Shown: positions 9,764 to 19,250 of the stretch, piece by piece
Numbering within the stretch: position 1 is the first letter of the stretch
How the letters are laid out: each line of letters starts with the position of its first letter
Origin: Pseudanabaena sp. ABRG5-3
GTDB lineage: Bacteria > Cyanobacteriota > Cyanobacteriia > Pseudanabaenales > Pseudanabaenaceae
Reading direction: 5' to 3'
DNA: 64,000 bases
Assembly: GCF_003967015.1 (NCBI RefSeq)
Contig: NZ_AP017560.1
Location: 3,408,048 to 3,472,047 of the forward strand
Notes under the pieces: generated by a model
What the model was told of the DNA's origin: nothing
Seen by the model: only the letters and a program-made list of their open reading frames with translations
Database searches by the model: none
Position numbers and translations under genes: made by a program

Positions 9764-10744
9764 ATGTCGCTTTTGCCCATGAAAATTTTTAGCCCCAAAT
9801 TTATGAAAAAGATTAAAGATAACGTCAAAGTCTGGACGCGATCGCTGGTTGCAATATCCCTAGTTGCCATGACAATCTTTGGTAATGCCCACGAAGCTTT
9901 TGCTAAGCGTTCAGGTGGCAGAATTGGAGGTAGCTCTTTTAAATCTGCTCCTAGCCGCTCTGCCCCATCAAACCCTAGCTATAGTGGTAATAGCACTCCC
10001 TACTACAACAATGGTGGTGGTGGATTTTTCTTCTTACCTATGTTTTTTGGTGGTGGCATGGGTGGCGGCTTATTTACCCTATTACTGTTGGTAATTGTTG
10101 CAGGCGTGATCATGCAAGCATTTCGTGGTCGTGGTGATGGCGAAGGCATTACAGGCATGGACAGCAAAGTTAGCGTTGCCAAAATCCAAGTTGGTCTACT
10201 TGCCTCTGCGCGATCGCTCCAGCAAGAGCTAACCCGTTTGGCGCTAGAGTCTGACACCTCTTCCTCCGAAGGCTTGGCTGCCGTTACTCGCGAAACTGTC
10301 GTTTCCCTAATGCGTCATCCCGAATATTGGGTCTATGTCAGCAGTGCTAACGAAAACACGAAGTTTGCCCTAGCTGAACAAAAATTTAATAGCTTAGTCA
10401 TGTCTGAGCGTAGCAAGCTTAATGCTGAAACTTTAAGTAATGTCGGTGGGCGCGTGCTACAGGGCAAAACTGCGGCATCTTTACCTAGTGAGGGTAGTCT
10501 GAGCCTCGAAGATCCTAGCGAGTATATTGTAGTGACCATGCTATTAGCAGTCGCAGGTGATTCCCTCAGTAAGCTGCCCACCTTGAGATCTTCTGAAGAT
10601 TTACAAGCAGCTCTATCAGTGATTGGTTCTGTACCTGAAGATAATCTCTTAGCTGTAGAAATCCTATGGGAGCCTCAGTCGGAGAACTATACACTCACCA
10701 ATGATGAAGTTTTAACCGTATATCCAGATCTAGTGAGAATTTAA
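9764..10744 (+). CDS. DUF1517 membrane protein (FLAP1-like family)
   Basis: 326 residues from the ATG at 9764. The frame is open from 9662, but that extension overlaps the gshB terminator, so I prefer MSLLPMKIF. A basic stretch and hydrophobic segment (about residues 22-46, ending HEAFA) look like a signal peptide. A Ser/Gly/Pro/Tyr-rich linker follows, then a glycine-rich FFFLPMFFGGGMGGG membrane segment, and then a soluble C-terminal domain (about 130-326). This order is the DUF1517 family of cyanobacteria and plastids. The plant relative FLAP1 affects fluctuating-light acclimation and non-photochemical quenching. A thylakoid role is inference from that. Confidence 0.85.
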   Translation: MSLLPMKIFSPKFMKKIKDNVKVWTRSLVAISLVAMTIFGNAHEAFAKRSGGRIGGSSFKSAPSRSAPSNPSYSGNSTPYYNNGGGGFFFLPMFFGGGMGGGLFTLLLLVIVAGVIMQAFRGRGDGEGITGMDSKVSVAKIQVGLLASARSLQQELTRLALESDTSSSEGLAAVTRETVVSLMRHPEYWVYVSSANENTKFALAEQKFNSLVMSERSKLNAETLSNVGGRVLQGKTAASLPSEGSLSLEDPSEYIVVTMLLAVAGDSLSKLPTLRSSEDLQAALSVIGSVPEDNLLAVEILWEPQSENYTLTNDEVLTVYPDLVRI

Positions 10745-10791
10745 CTACCTGTAACCCAAAAGGACGGCGCGATCTCCTCTGGAATCTGGCC

Positions 10792-10816
10792 AAAGGCAGC
10801 GCTGAGCGCTGCCTTT
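10792..10816 (+). terminator. Terminator after the DUF1517 gene
   Basis: Near-perfect 12-bp arms AAAGGCAGCGCT/AGCGCTGCCTTT at 10792-10803 and 10805-10816, about 47 bases past the stop. Confidence 0.65.
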
Positions 10817-11048
10817 ACTGTGTAAACGATTTAAAATGATTTAAAAAGATTTACACAATCTAACCTAAAGTTGTAGCGTTAAGAGCTGATGTGTGGTATC
10901 ACTTACCAGTATTATTTTTTCTTATTTTTTTCGAGACAACTTTCAAGTATTCTGATTTGGCTAAGATAGCTATTCCAACAGCACTTTATTGAGTATGGCA
11001 GTTTTTGTGGTGAGTGCGTGTGAATAATGGAGTGAGTAAGGTCTGCAT
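10817..11048. other. Intergenic, probable promoter of the next gene
   Basis: AT-rich, no gene seen. It has a tandem GATTTAAAA/GATTTAAAAAG pair near 10828-10850 and a T-rich run near 10915-10930. No motif is specific enough to name a regulator. Confidence 0.4.
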
Positions 11049-12164
11049 ATGATGCAAAACACAGATAAAAATCAGTTTTATGTAACTCAAGACGTTGATG
11101 CCTATACAGACAACGTTGATCACTTAATGGATGATTTATTTGGGGAGGTGGAAAGTACTCTTCATGTTGATTATGCTAAAAAGCGATCGCAGGGATCTAA
11201 ATCCCAAAAAGTACAACCTAAAAAGTCAGCCCCCTATGCTTCTGTAACCTCTTCAAGCTCAGACATAGTTGCCATATCAAAATTTGAGCCAAATAGCCAC
11301 GACATATCCACCTCCAAAGACACCGTTAACATTACGAAGCTAAATCTTGCTGATATCTCCTTACCACCCATCTCTAAGCAAGATGTACTCTGGATTCAAC
11401 CCTACATTATGCGGAATCCAGAACCACCTTCCAATATTCCGCCTAGCCCCCCTGACCCCACAGTTCAAAAGTCAAGTTTACTAGATCGTATTTTATTAAT
11501 TCTTGCCTGTAGCTCTGCTCTACTCGCCGCAGTGATGTGGACAGTGAATCATGGCATTTGGCTAGGCAGACAATCAGTTAGCGTTGTCACTGCTAGTACG
11601 AAAAATACTCCTGACAATAAACCCTTTGCCGACGAAATTAAGCGAATGTTGTCAGATATCGTTGATAAAAATCGCGCGATCGCCGCTAATTCCAATGGCA
11701 ATATTGGCAGCAACCTTCCCCTGATGGCAGCTCCTTTAGCGGGTACAATGCCTCTACCGATTGGGACACCCTTGATGAACGGGACGCAGCAACCGATGTA
11801 TGTGCCTGTCTATCAACCACCGACACTCAATAATTCCAATAGTGGCAATCTGCCATCTCCTCTAGCACTACCACCTGTCACATCGAGCAACTCCGTTGAT
11901 GTGTCTAACTCTACATCCAATGCCAGACCCAACGTTGTATCTACTCAAGCGGCGGCTCCTGTGCCATCATATACATTAATTGGTGTGCTGGACTTAGGCG
12001 ATCGCTCGACAGCCATGTTTGATATGAACGGTTCAGTCCAGTCCATTGGACTAGGCAAGGTGATCGGCAATACAGGCTGGGTCTTAGCCCGTGTTAGTCA
12101 GCAAGAGATTGTTGCTAAACGGGGTAGAGAAACTAAAACCATATTTGTTGGACAGAAGTTCTAA
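11049..12164 (+). CDS. Bitopic protein with PilP/PulC-like C-terminal domain
   Basis: 371 residues. A disordered acidic then Ser/Pro-rich cytoplasmic part (1-150) is followed by one membrane helix (about 156-178, ILLILACSSALLAAVMWTV). Next comes a Ser/Asn/Pro-rich linker, then a compact C-terminal domain (about 305-371) with LIGVLDLGDRSTAMFDMNG, VQSIGLGKVIG and GWVLARVSQQEIVAKRG. That pattern is what PulC/PilP HR domains show, and those domains link inner and outer parts of secretion or pilus machines. The family assignment is inference from pattern only. The N-terminus also holds DHLMDDLFGE, which resembles the acidic motifs in the CheA at 50-56 kb. Confidence 0.6.
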   Translation: MMQNTDKNQFYVTQDVDAYTDNVDHLMDDLFGEVESTLHVDYAKKRSQGSKSQKVQPKKSAPYASVTSSSSDIVAISKFEPNSHDISTSKDTVNITKLNLADISLPPISKQDVLWIQPYIMRNPEPPSNIPPSPPDPTVQKSSLLDRILLILACSSALLAAVMWTVNHGIWLGRQSVSVVTASTKNTPDNKPFADEIKRMLSDIVDKNRAIAANSNGNIGSNLPLMAAPLAGTMPLPIGTPLMNGTQQPMYVPVYQPPTLNNSNSGNLPSPLALPPVTSSNSVDVSNSTSNARPNVVSTQAAAPVPSYTLIGVLDLGDRSTAMFDMNGSVQSIGLGKVIGNTGWVLARVSQQEIVAKRGRETKTIFVGQKF

Positions 12165-12198
12165 AAAGTCTCAAAAATCAACTAGCTAAGGAAAATAT

Positions 12199-12771
12199 AT
12201 GGGGTTACTAGAGGATATATCTCGCTTTTTAGAAACTCGTCTAGAGGAATTTATTCGCAATAACCCCCAAATCGAATTGCAAATCCTCGAAGATAAGTTA
12301 CGCCAGCAAGAAGAGGAAATTGCGAAATTAATTATTACTTCTAAACAAGAAGAAAAAAATCTACAGGATCGCATTCTGGAAATAGCCGAAGAGATCCGCG
12401 TCTGGCACGATCGCACTGTCAAGGCGGAATCCTTTGATCGTCCAGATTTAGCAAATCTAGCTAAAGAACGGGAAGCCGCCCTCTTGCGTCAAGGTAATCA
12501 AATCTGGGCGCAGATGGAACTAGTTAAAAAACGGGCGATCGATAGCCAATCCCTACAAGTCCAAATCCAAGAACGGCGTAAGGAGGTACAAGCCAAAATT
12601 GCAGAGGCTGCCAAAGCGGCTAAGGCAAAGTCTCCTGCTAGCACACCCTTAAACTGGGACAATCTCTACACGCCTCCCTTCCGCGATCCGAATGACAAGC
12701 TAGAAGAAACATTTCGACGTTGGGAGATGGATGAAGAGCTTGAGCGTCTCAAACGTAATTTGGGCAAGTAG
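12199..12771 (+). CDS. TIGR04376 family coiled-coil protein
   Basis: 190 residues, almost all helical. It starts MGLLEDISRFLETRLEEFIR and continues as a long heptad-rich coiled coil (about 25-150, rich in E, K, Q). A short Pro-rich segment (SPASTPLNWDNLYTPPF) and an acidic helical tail follow. The overall plan matches the cyanobacterial TIGR04376 family, which has no assigned function. It lies 34 bases after the PilP-like gene in the same direction, so the two may be co-transcribed. Confidence 0.75.
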   Translation: MGLLEDISRFLETRLEEFIRNNPQIELQILEDKLRQQEEEIAKLIITSKQEEKNLQDRILEIAEEIRVWHDRTVKAESFDRPDLANLAKEREAALLRQGNQIWAQMELVKKRAIDSQSLQVQIQERRKEVQAKIAEAAKAAKAKSPASTPLNWDNLYTPPFRDPNDKLEETFRRWEMDEELERLKRNLGK

Positions 12772-12852
12772 AGAATATTTGAGTAATTTATTTTGTTAAT
12801 AAGCAAATTTTACTAACAGTTATGTTATGATAGGAAAGCATCAAAAATGCAA

Positions 12853-12926
12853 CGGGATGTAGCGCAGCTTGGTAGCGCACCACTTTGGGGTAGTGGGGGT
12901 CTTGGGTTCAAATCCCAACATTCCGA
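12853..12926 (+). tRNA. trnP-GGG: tRNA-Pro (anticodon GGG)
   Basis: 74-nt cloverleaf. The acceptor stem is CGGGATG/CATTCCG with A as discriminator. The D stem is GCGC/GCGC, the anticodon stem CCACT/AGTGG, and the loop TTGGGGT gives GGG at 12887-12889. The T arm contains GGGTTCAAATCCC. CCA is not encoded, as usual in cyanobacteria. Confidence 0.95.
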
Positions 12927-13033
12927 TAACTGGTTAGCAAATCATGTAATTGATTAGCTCTATATTATCCATATCAGAGAGTAGACAGTTTCGCTAACTG
13001 ACTAACTCGCGTTTATGATATTACGAGAATTTT

Positions 13034-13738
13034 ATGGATTTAAAAGATGCCTTTGCTTTATTGCATCCTGCGATCGCAGTTGTCATTGTATTTCCCCTAA
13101 TTGGCATGGTCGTCAATCGCGCTATCCTTGTGCGTCAGCGTCGCCTCCTCACTAAAGCTGGCGAAAAGAGTAAAATCCCACCAATAGTTGGTTCTGAACA
13201 TGTAGAAACTGGACTATGGTTAAGTATTGCTGTTGTCGGCGTAGCACTAATAGGTTTGGCATTTGCCATTACCTCCAAAATGATTGCAAAAGATGTTTTA
13301 ACAACAGATCCATTGCGAGTGGTCTTTGTTGCCGTGATGTTTATCGTGACTACCGCATCAATGACATTTCTTTGTCGTAGCAAAGTGACTATTTGGAAAG
13401 TGGTCTTTGCGGTACTGACAAGTATGGGATTAATTGTGATTGGCTGTCAGCCAGAGGTTTATCGACTCGATCGCCAATGGTTTATTTCCCATTATTACTA
13501 TGGTGTTGCTTCGGCGATTTTGATGATCATTTCCGTTGCGATCGCCCAAGATATTTACAAAGACAAAAGTGATCGTTGGCGCACAGCCCATATCATTCTC
13601 AATTGTCTAGCTCTATTACTATTTCTAGGACAAGGAATTACAGGCGCAAGAGATTTATTAGATATTGCTCCCAGTTGGCAAGCATCGTACCTTGGCAAAT
13701 GTGACTTCACCAATAAAGCCTGTCCACAGATTAAATGA
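13034..13738 (+). CDS. DUF4079 integral membrane protein
   Basis: 234 residues with about six membrane segments. It begins MDLKDAFALLHPAIAVVIVFPLIG, which carries the LHP motif typical of DUF4079. Other helices include LWLSIAVVGVALIGLAFAI and a C-terminal HIILNCLALLLFLGQGITG-type segment that ends before a soluble tail with two cysteines (KCDFTNKACP). DUF4079 proteins are widespread in cyanobacteria and related to cytochrome b561-like folds, but function is unknown. It has its own terminator and lies downstream of tRNA-Pro. Confidence 0.8.
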   Translation: MDLKDAFALLHPAIAVVIVFPLIGMVVNRAILVRQRRLLTKAGEKSKIPPIVGSEHVETGLWLSIAVVGVALIGLAFAITSKMIAKDVLTTDPLRVVFVAVMFIVTTASMTFLCRSKVTIWKVVFAVLTSMGLIVIGCQPEVYRLDRQWFISHYYYGVASAILMIISVAIAQDIYKDKSDRWRTAHIILNCLALLLFLGQGITGARDLLDIAPSWQASYLGKCDFTNKACPQIK

Positions 13739-13748
13739 TTCTATTCAA

Positions 13749-13777
13749 CTAGTTGCGGGGCTTCGCGCCGCAACTAG
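13749..13777 (+). terminator. Terminator after the DUF4079 gene
   Basis: 10-bp arms CTAGTTGCGG/CCGCAACTAG (13749-13758, 13768-13777) followed by CCTTTTT, a good rho-independent shape. The GGCTTCGCG loop region is the same as in the family-B cores. Confidence 0.75.
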
Positions 13778-13922
13778 CCTTTTTAATGTAGGGAAGTTGG
13801 TGATCAATATCACTAGCCATCAATTTTGACATCACAGGAACAGGAACTAGCGATCGCTGTCTAAACACCTATAGAAATAGATACTTAAATCTATAGTCAA
13901 GTTCTTTTATCGCTTCAAATCC

Positions 13923-14177
13923 ATGATCCTCAATTCCTTAAATGATACTCGTTCCATAGAAGTCATTACCCTCGCTGGTCGAGAACAAGGGCTTGTTTTT
14001 TTAGGCAAAACTTTTGTAGCTGATCAATCCTATAGCAATCTTGATCAAGCGATCGCGGCTTCTAGAAAAGACCTCGATCTAGGCTTTGCCGTATTGATCA
14101 CTCCAGACGGAGAAATATTTCGAGTCTGGGTTTCAGTTCCTAATCAAATAATTTATCAATCTGCTCAAGCTGCTTAA
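13923..14177 (+). CDS. Small conserved-looking protein of unknown function
   Basis: 84 residues, soluble, no signal peptide. The sequence alternates hydrophobic strands and polar turns (IEVITLAGREQGLVFLGKTF, then AVLITPDGEIFRVWVSV), suggesting a small alpha/beta or all-beta domain. I do not recognise the family. Support as a gene comes from its normal codon use, including a GCGATCGCGG site, and from a clean spacer on each side. It converges on pdhB and shares a terminator region with it. Confidence 0.6.
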   Translation: MILNSLNDTRSIEVITLAGREQGLVFLGKTFVADQSYSNLDQAIAASRKDLDLGFAVLITPDGEIFRVWVSVPNQIIYQSAQAA

Positions 14178-14184
14178 TTTGCAT

Positions 14185-14226
14185 AAAAAAAGAAGACACA
14201 TCGCAACGCAACGTATCTTCTTTTTG
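14185..14226. terminator. Bidirectional terminator between convergent genes
   Basis: AAAAAAGAAGA (14185-14195) is complementary to TCTTCTTTTT (14217-14226), with a partly pairing GACACATCGC/GCAACGTATC interior. It is flanked by A and T runs and lies between the 84-residue gene and pdhB. Confidence 0.65.
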
Positions 14227-14240
14227 GCATAGGTAAGATC

Positions 14241-15215
14241 CTAAGCTAGTAACTTCTCAACTGCCGCAATTACATCTTCAGGTTGAGGAATTGTTAGGTT
14301 TTCCAATCCACCATTATAGGGAGTAGGTACATCCAAAGCGGCAAGACGCACAATCGGCGCGTCTAACTCATCAAAGTAATGGTCATTGATCGAAGCGATG
14401 ATTTCGGAACCGATACTGGCGCATCGCATTCCTTCTTCAACGATGACAATGCGATGGGTTTTCCGTAAGGAAGTGACGATAGTTTCCAGATCGAGAGGCT
14501 TCAAGGAAATCAAGTCAATTACTTCAGGATCGTAGCCCTTATCAACGAGAGTCTCAACGGCTTTGAGAACGTGATAGCGCATTCTCGAATAGGTGAGAAT
14601 CGTGACATCGCTACCTTCACGCACGATTTCCGCCTTATCTAGGGGCAGTAAATACTCCTCATCGGGAATATCTTCCTTGAGGTTATACAACAACACATGC
14701 TCGAAGAATAGAATCGGGTTATCGTTGCGAATTGCCGATTTTAGTAAACCTTTAGCATTGTAAGGCGTGGAACAAGCCACCATCTTAATCCCTGGTACTG
14801 CTTGGAAATATGTTTCAAGACGTTGGGAATGTTCTGCACCGAGGTTGCGACCGACACCACCAGGACCACGAATGACGATGGGGATTTTGAAGTTACCACC
14901 AGAGGTATAGCGCAGCATCCCTGCGTTGTTAGAAATTTGGTTAAAGGCGAGTAGCAAGAAGCCCATGTTCATGCCTTCAACGATGGGGCGCAAGCCTGTC
15001 ATCGCTGAGCCGATCGCTAAGCCTGTAAAACTGTTTTCAGCGATCGGGGTATCGAGTAGGCGCAAGTCACCGTATTTCTTGTAAAGGTCTTTGGTTACTT
15101 TGTAGGAGCCGCCATAATGCCCCACGTCTTCGCCTAGAACATAAACGGCTGGATCGCGCTCCATTTCCTCATCGATCGCCTCTCTGAGGGCGTTAAAAAA
15201 AGTAACCTCTGCCAT
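14241..15215 (-). CDS. pdhB: Pyruvate dehydrogenase E1 component, beta subunit
   Basis: 324 residues, the beta chain of the thiamine-diphosphate E1 that decarboxylates pyruvate to feed acetyl-CoA into lipid synthesis. The N-terminus reads [32 protein letters not shown], with [17 protein letters not shown] following. The C-terminal transketolase domain has [17 protein letters not shown] and [13 protein letters not shown]. All are family hallmarks. The alpha subunit and E2/E3 are elsewhere. This is the usual unlinked cyanobacterial arrangement. Confidence 0.95.
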   Translation of the reverse strand: MAEVTFFNALREAIDEEMERDPAVYVLGEDVGHYGGSYKVTKDLYKKYGDLRLLDTPIAENSFTGLAIGSAMTGLRPIVEGMNMGFLLLAFNQISNNAGMLRYTSGGNFKIPIVIRGPGGVGRNLGAEHSQRLETYFQAVPGIKMVACSTPYNAKGLLKSAIRNDNPILFFEHVLLYNLKEDIPDEEYLLPLDKAEIVREGSDVTILTYSRMRYHVLKAVETLVDKGYDPEVIDLISLKPLDLETIVTSLRKTHRIVIVEEGMRCASIGSEIIASINDHYFDELDAPIVRLAALDVPTPYNGGLENLTIPQPEDVIAAVEKLLA

Positions 15216-15621
15216 ATTTATCTATTAATGTCTACATAGTTATTGGGGCTAACGCTCAATTATAACTTTACAAAGTGTAAATCTTGCACCAAAAAACTGA
15301 GCCTAAACATAATTCGGGTAAAGCTACTCTTGCCATGAGTAATGAGCAAATCACACAACATAGACGCACTTCTGGCGATCGCGCCTTTATCGGGAAATTT
15401 GCTCACCTTTAGCAAACTGTAAAATGTAGAAAAATCTAAAAATCAAATAAGTTTCGGTTAACAGGAAAAAAGTTATTGTGGGGAGAAAATGCTCCCACGG
15501 TCATAGCGATTGATGTTACCGAATCACAGGTTAAACAACAACTTAATCGGAAACTTGCGAGACAACGTATTGCGAATTGAGCATGTCAAGGGGACTACTA
15601 TGAATAGACACGAATTATATA
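15216..15621. other. Intergenic region between pdhB and crtQ
   Basis: About 400 bases holding the pdhB promoter and the crtQ 3' side. No convincing gene. Two tiny plus-strand frames exist, a 25-codon one (from the ATG at about 15335) and a 10-codon one with an AAGGGG ribosome-like site before the ATG near 15600. Neither has other support. Confidence 0.4.
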
Positions 15622-15652
15622 GAAACATGTGACGTTTTCCGTCACATGTTTC
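15622..15652 (-). terminator. crtQ terminator
   Basis: 13-bp perfect arms GAAACATGTGACG/CGTCACATGTTTC (15622-15634, 15640-15652), lying just past the crtQ stop. Confidence 0.65.
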
Positions 15653-15655
15653 TCA

Positions 15656-17059
15656 CTAAACCTTAGTAAGTTGTTTGCTCTTAATTACTTCTGCCGCGCA
15701 CATCCGACCCGATAGCGTTGCGCCTTCCATACTATCGATGTAGTCCTGCATCGTGTAACTACCTGCAAGGAAGAAGTTCTTCACAGGAGTTGCCTGATCG
15801 GGACGGAAGGGATCTTTGCCAGGGGCTTCACGATAGAGAGATTGAGCGAGTTTGACCACGCTCGACCAAATGACATTCAACTTATTGGAAGATGGGAAAA
15901 TCTGATGCACTTGGGCAATCATCTTCTCAACGATCGCTTCATTGCTGAGCTTAATGTAATCATCCGCAGGGGTAATTACTAACTGCAATAGAGAGCCTTC
16001 GCCTTCTTTGTAATAATCAGTGGGACTAGTAATCGCCAAATCTGCAAAGGTGGAGAAATCTACTTTCACCGCATAGAGCAGATTATCAATATCCGTTACC
16101 CAACCATCAAAGCGCAGTTGCACCGTAATGACAGGCACAGCATCGAGCTTATAGATATTGTCAAACTGCGACCATACTCGCCATTTCTCAGGAATAATTC
16201 GCTTTACTCCTGGAATATCCGTGGCACAAATATAAACATCAGCAGTGACGATTTCTTCGCCATCTTCTTTGCCGACAATTAAACCAGTGACGCGAGTATC
16301 TTCGCCTTCGCCTTCAAAGAGAACTTCGCGCACGCCACGACGCAAATGGAACTTACCGCCCTTAGATTCAATATGCTTGACGATGGGCTGATGTAGAAAC
16401 ACATCGGGAGAACCTTCGAGCATTCTCAAAATAGAAGCTTCGGTGCGGGATGCAAAGAATTGGAAGATGGTGAGCATACATCTTGCCGAAATATTTTCGC
16501 AGTCGATGAAACCTAAACCGTAGGCGATCGCATCCCACATCAGGTCAAGACTCGCTTGGGAGCCGCCCATGCCCAAAAACCAATCTTTGAAGCTAATGTT
16601 GTCAAGGGCGCGGATTTCTTTCATTGCGCCAACATGATCGACTAAGCCACGAATTAGGGGACTCCGTCCGATCGCGATCACATTTTGGATTTTGTCCTTA
16701 AGTGGTAATTGTCCTGTGGTTACAAAAGCCTTCAGACCATGAAAAGGTGCGCCACCAAAGTTACGAAAATCTAGGGCTGCCTGTGCGCCACCGGGATTAA
16801 CGAAAATATGTGTATGTTCCTTAAGGCGAAGATGCTCGAAGGCTCCCGTTTTTTTCATCAGGGCAAAGAGGTTGTAATAGCAGCCAAAAAATACATGCAA
16901 GCCCATCTCGATATGGTTGCCATCTTTGTCTAGCCAACTGCTGACCTTGCCTCCGACAAAGGGACGGGATTCAAAAAGTTCTACTTCATAGCCCTGCTCA
17001 CTGAGTTCTACGGCAGTACTCATACCAGCTAAGCCTGCACCAATAATCGCTGCTTTCAT
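15656..17059 (-). CDS. crtQ: Zeta-carotene desaturase
   Basis: 467-residue FAD-dependent desaturase that converts 9,9'-di-cis-zeta-carotene to prolycopene in the plant/cyanobacterial carotenoid route. The N-terminal dinucleotide site is [19 protein letters not shown] with [13 protein letters not shown] following. [19 protein letters not shown] and [12 protein letters not shown] separate it from the close paralogue phytoene desaturase (CrtP), which has ETGLHIFFGAYPN there. The C-terminal FAD motif [19 protein letters not shown] is present. The length matches cyanobacterial Zds. It is a single gene with its own terminator. Confidence 0.95.
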   Translation of the reverse strand: MKAAIIGAGLAGMSTAVELSEQGYEVELFESRPFVGGKVSSWLDKDGNHIEMGLHVFFGCYYNLFALMKKTGAFEHLRLKEHTHIFVNPGGAQAALDFRNFGGAPFHGLKAFVTTGQLPLKDKIQNVIAIGRSPLIRGLVDHVGAMKEIRALDNISFKDWFLGMGGSQASLDLMWDAIAYGLGFIDCENISARCMLTIFQFFASRTEASILRMLEGSPDVFLHQPIVKHIESKGGKFHLRRGVREVLFEGEGEDTRVTGLIVGKEDGEEIVTADVYICATDIPGVKRIIPEKWRVWSQFDNIYKLDAVPVITVQLRFDGWVTDIDNLLYAVKVDFSTFADLAITSPTDYYKEGEGSLLQLVITPADDYIKLSNEAIVEKMIAQVHQIFPSSNKLNVIWSSVVKLAQSLYREAPGKDPFRPDQATPVKNFFLAGSYTMQDYIDSMEGATLSGRMCAAEVIKSKQLTKV

Positions 17060-17306
17060 GTTTTGTTATGCTCGACCCTTACCGTCGTTATCTTGTAATA
17101 AATTTGCTTAACATATTGTAATCTTGTTTGGAGCCTCTCGTTGGAAATTTAGGTTGGAGGATTTTCATTTTACCTATGACAAAACAAAAAATCCTAAATC
17201 CTCCGTTATGCTTGATTTTCTCGTCACTTCGGGATCAATGTCGAGATCGGTTATAGTGATAGGCAAGTTACAAAGATTAATTTATCAAGAAACTGGAGAA
17301 GTATTA

Positions 17307-17816
17307 ATGACCATTTCGATGTATCAGGTTGCAGTTCCTTCCCTAGTGCGATCGCTCAATAATTTAGTCTCCATTCTCGAAAAGGGGGCAGCTCATGCGG
17401 AAGCAAAAAAAATTGATCCTGCGGTACTAATTGCCAGTCGATTGTATCCTGATATGTTCCCTCTCAGTCGCCAAGTGCAGATTGCTTCAGATATTGCTAG
17501 ACGGGGTGTTGCGAGATTGGTAGGTGTAGAAGCGCCAGCAATAGAAGATAAGGAAACTACATTTGCAGAATTAGGCGATCGCCTGAAAAATGTGGTCACT
17601 TTTATCGAGACTTTTACTCCTGAACAGATTGATGGTTCGGAAGAGAAGGTAATTACTTTACCCGTTGGCAAGGAGACAATGACTTTTACAGGACAAGACT
17701 ATTTGTTGTTTTTTATCTTGCCAAATGTCTATTTCCATGTGACGACTGCCTATGACATTCTTAGACATAACGGTGTGGAGTTAGGCAAGCGTGATTTCTT
17801 AGGCGCTCCTCAGTAA
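17307..17816 (+). CDS. DUF1993 (DinB-like) protein
   Basis: 169 residues from the ATG at 17307, which has CTGGAGAAG as ribosome site. The frame is open from 17124, but the 61 upstream codons look like non-coding leader with repeat sequence. MTISMYQVAVPSLVRSLNNL, an alpha-helical four-helix-bundle pattern, LYPDMFPLSRQVQIASD and the C-terminal YLLFFILPNVYFHVTTAYDILRHNGV are typical of DUF1993, a DinB-related family of unknown function found in many bacteria. The C-terminal RDFLGA is also typical. Imperfect inverted repeats lie on both sides of the gene. Confidence 0.85.
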   Translation: MTISMYQVAVPSLVRSLNNLVSILEKGAAHAEAKKIDPAVLIASRLYPDMFPLSRQVQIASDIARRGVARLVGVEAPAIEDKETTFAELGDRLKNVVTFIETFTPEQIDGSEEKVITLPVGKETMTFTGQDYLLFFILPNVYFHVTTAYDILRHNGVELGKRDFLGAPQ

Positions 17817-18062
17817 TTTTCCCCAACACAACGAAGATGATAGGTAGAGGTAGGGGTTTAGCATTTGTGTCCATATCTCTAAATGCTCCACTATGAGCTT
17901 CATCCACTAATGCTAAATCCTCTCCTCCATTAACCGAATAAATTATTCCTTTGACATTTCCTTTGAATGTGTGAAGTCTTGAGCAAAGCATTCCTAATCA
18001 TTCTGATCTCTACTCTAGACTAGTTTCCTTTTACGTAGCATCAGATCATAAAATAAATTTTC

Positions 18063-19025
18063 ATGAGTTTAAAGATAAGTTCTATAGAAAATAATATTAA
18101 CTTGATTGAAGTATCACCAGATCTTACCAAACCAGAACGTATTGATCGCTTTTTAGCACAACACACTGATCTATCACGATCGCGCATACAAGCCTTAATT
18201 GATGAGGGATATGTCACTGTTAATGATGTTACTTGTAACAACAAAAAAGACTTAATCAAAGCAGGCGATCGCATTCAGTTAATCACACCCGCCTCAACTC
18301 CACTAGATTTAATTGCTCAAGAGATTCCCTTAGATATTCTCTACGAAGACGAGCATTTGATTGTGATTAATAAACCTGCGGGACTGGTCGTACATCCTGC
18401 CGCTGGGCATAGCGATGGAACCTTAGTCAATGCTCTCTTAGCCCATTGTAAGGAACTATCAGGCATAAATGGAACTCAACGTCCGGGCATCGTACATCGT
18501 TTAGATAAAGACACAAGTGGCGTGATGGTGGTGGCGAAAAATGATCGCGCCCATCAGGATTTACAAGCCCAAATACAGGCGAAAACAGCGCGACGGGAAT
18601 ATTTAGGAATTGTGCGTGGGGTTCCGAAAGGTCAATCAGGGGGCGAATCAGGAGTAATTGATGTGGCGATCGCTAGACATCATAGCGATCGCAAAAAAAT
18701 GGCAGTAGTCGAAAATGGACGTAGAGCCGTTACCCATTGGCAAATTAAAGAACGCTTAGGCAATTACACTCTCATTAAATTTGATTTGGAAACGGGACGC
18801 ACCCATCAGATTCGAGTGCATTCGGCATATATGGGCTGGGCGATCGCAGGTGATCCTGTCTATGGAAATCCCAATAAAGAAGTCTCGCAATATCTGTCAG
18901 GTCAAGCCCTCCACGCATGGCGGCTGACCTTTACGCATCCAGTCTCAGGGGAACTCATTGAAAATATTGCGCCATTGCCCGAAGGCTTTGAGAAGCTATT
19001 GGCGGTTTTGCGACGGAAAAGATAA
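18063..19025 (+). CDS. RluD-family ribosomal pseudouridine synthase
   Basis: 320 residues. An N-terminal S4 RNA-binding domain (RIDRFLAQHTDLSRSRIQAL, about 22-41, through DRIQLI) is followed by the pseudouridine synthase domain. The catalytic motif is HRLDKDTSGVMVVAKN. Also present are VINKPAGLVVHPAAGH and ETGRTHQIRVH, all standard for RluA/C/D enzymes. S4 plus a roughly 320-residue length suggests RluD (23S helix 69), but RluC-type specificity cannot be excluded. The ATG at 18063 follows an AT-rich leader with a poor ribosome site. Confidence 0.92.
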   Translation: MSLKISSIENNINLIEVSPDLTKPERIDRFLAQHTDLSRSRIQALIDEGYVTVNDVTCNNKKDLIKAGDRIQLITPASTPLDLIAQEIPLDILYEDEHLIVINKPAGLVVHPAAGHSDGTLVNALLAHCKELSGINGTQRPGIVHRLDKDTSGVMVVAKNDRAHQDLQAQIQAKTARREYLGIVRGVPKGQSGGESGVIDVAIARHHSDRKKMAVVENGRRAVTHWQIKERLGNYTLIKFDLETGRTHQIRVHSAYMGWAIAGDPVYGNPNKEVSQYLSGQALHAWRLTFTHPVSGELIENIAPLPEGFEKLLAVLRRKR

Positions 19026-19062
19026 GTAATCAGGTGGTAAGCAGTCAAGCATAAGTAAACTT

Positions 19063-19117
19063 AAAACCCAGATTTTTGTAACGCCTGCTAAGCAGGCGTT
19101 ACAAAAATCTGGGTTTT
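19063..19117 (+). terminator. Long terminator-like palindrome after the pseudouridine synthase
   Basis: 26-bp perfect arms (19063-19088, 19092-19117) with a TAA loop; A-rich left foot and TTTTATTTAT right foot. It works as a terminator by shape, but its length and the AAAACCC/GGGTTTT feet match the dispersed palindromes. Confidence 0.7.
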
Positions 19118-19144
19118 ATTTATAACTAACGCGAGTTCGGGGTA

Positions 19145-19250
19145 ATAAGTAGGTGGGCGCAATTAAATATAAAACCCCAAAACCTGTGGCGCACGCTGCG
19201 CGTGCGCCACAGGTTTTGGCTCTGGTTTTTAATTATGCCCAGCTACTTAT
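19145..19250. repeat. Family-A MITE-like element (copy A1)
   Basis: About 106 bp with terminal inverted repeats ATAAGTAGGTGGGCGCAATT and AATTATGCCCAGCTACTTAT, and an inner palindrome CCTGTGGCGCACGC/GCGTGCGCCACAGG. It is nearly the same as the copies at 39196-39305 and 39582-39685. Its right end overlaps the rsmI stop codon (19247-19249). Confidence 0.85.

Noticed and set aside
15470-15600. Possible gene remnant in plus strand with frame ENAPTVIAIDVTESQV
   Set aside because: Only about 35 residues, no start codon other than TTG, and no family I recognise.
15335-15640. Two very short frames in the pdhB-crtQ spacer (25 and 10 codons)
   Set aside because: One has a good AAGGGG site, but neither has conserved-looking sequence, and the second overlaps the crtQ terminator hairpin. 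Too short to support.
17124-17306. 61-residue N-terminal extension of the DUF1993 protein
   Set aside because: It is made of leader and repeat-like sequence. The ATG at 17307 has a ribosome site and gives the family N-terminus.
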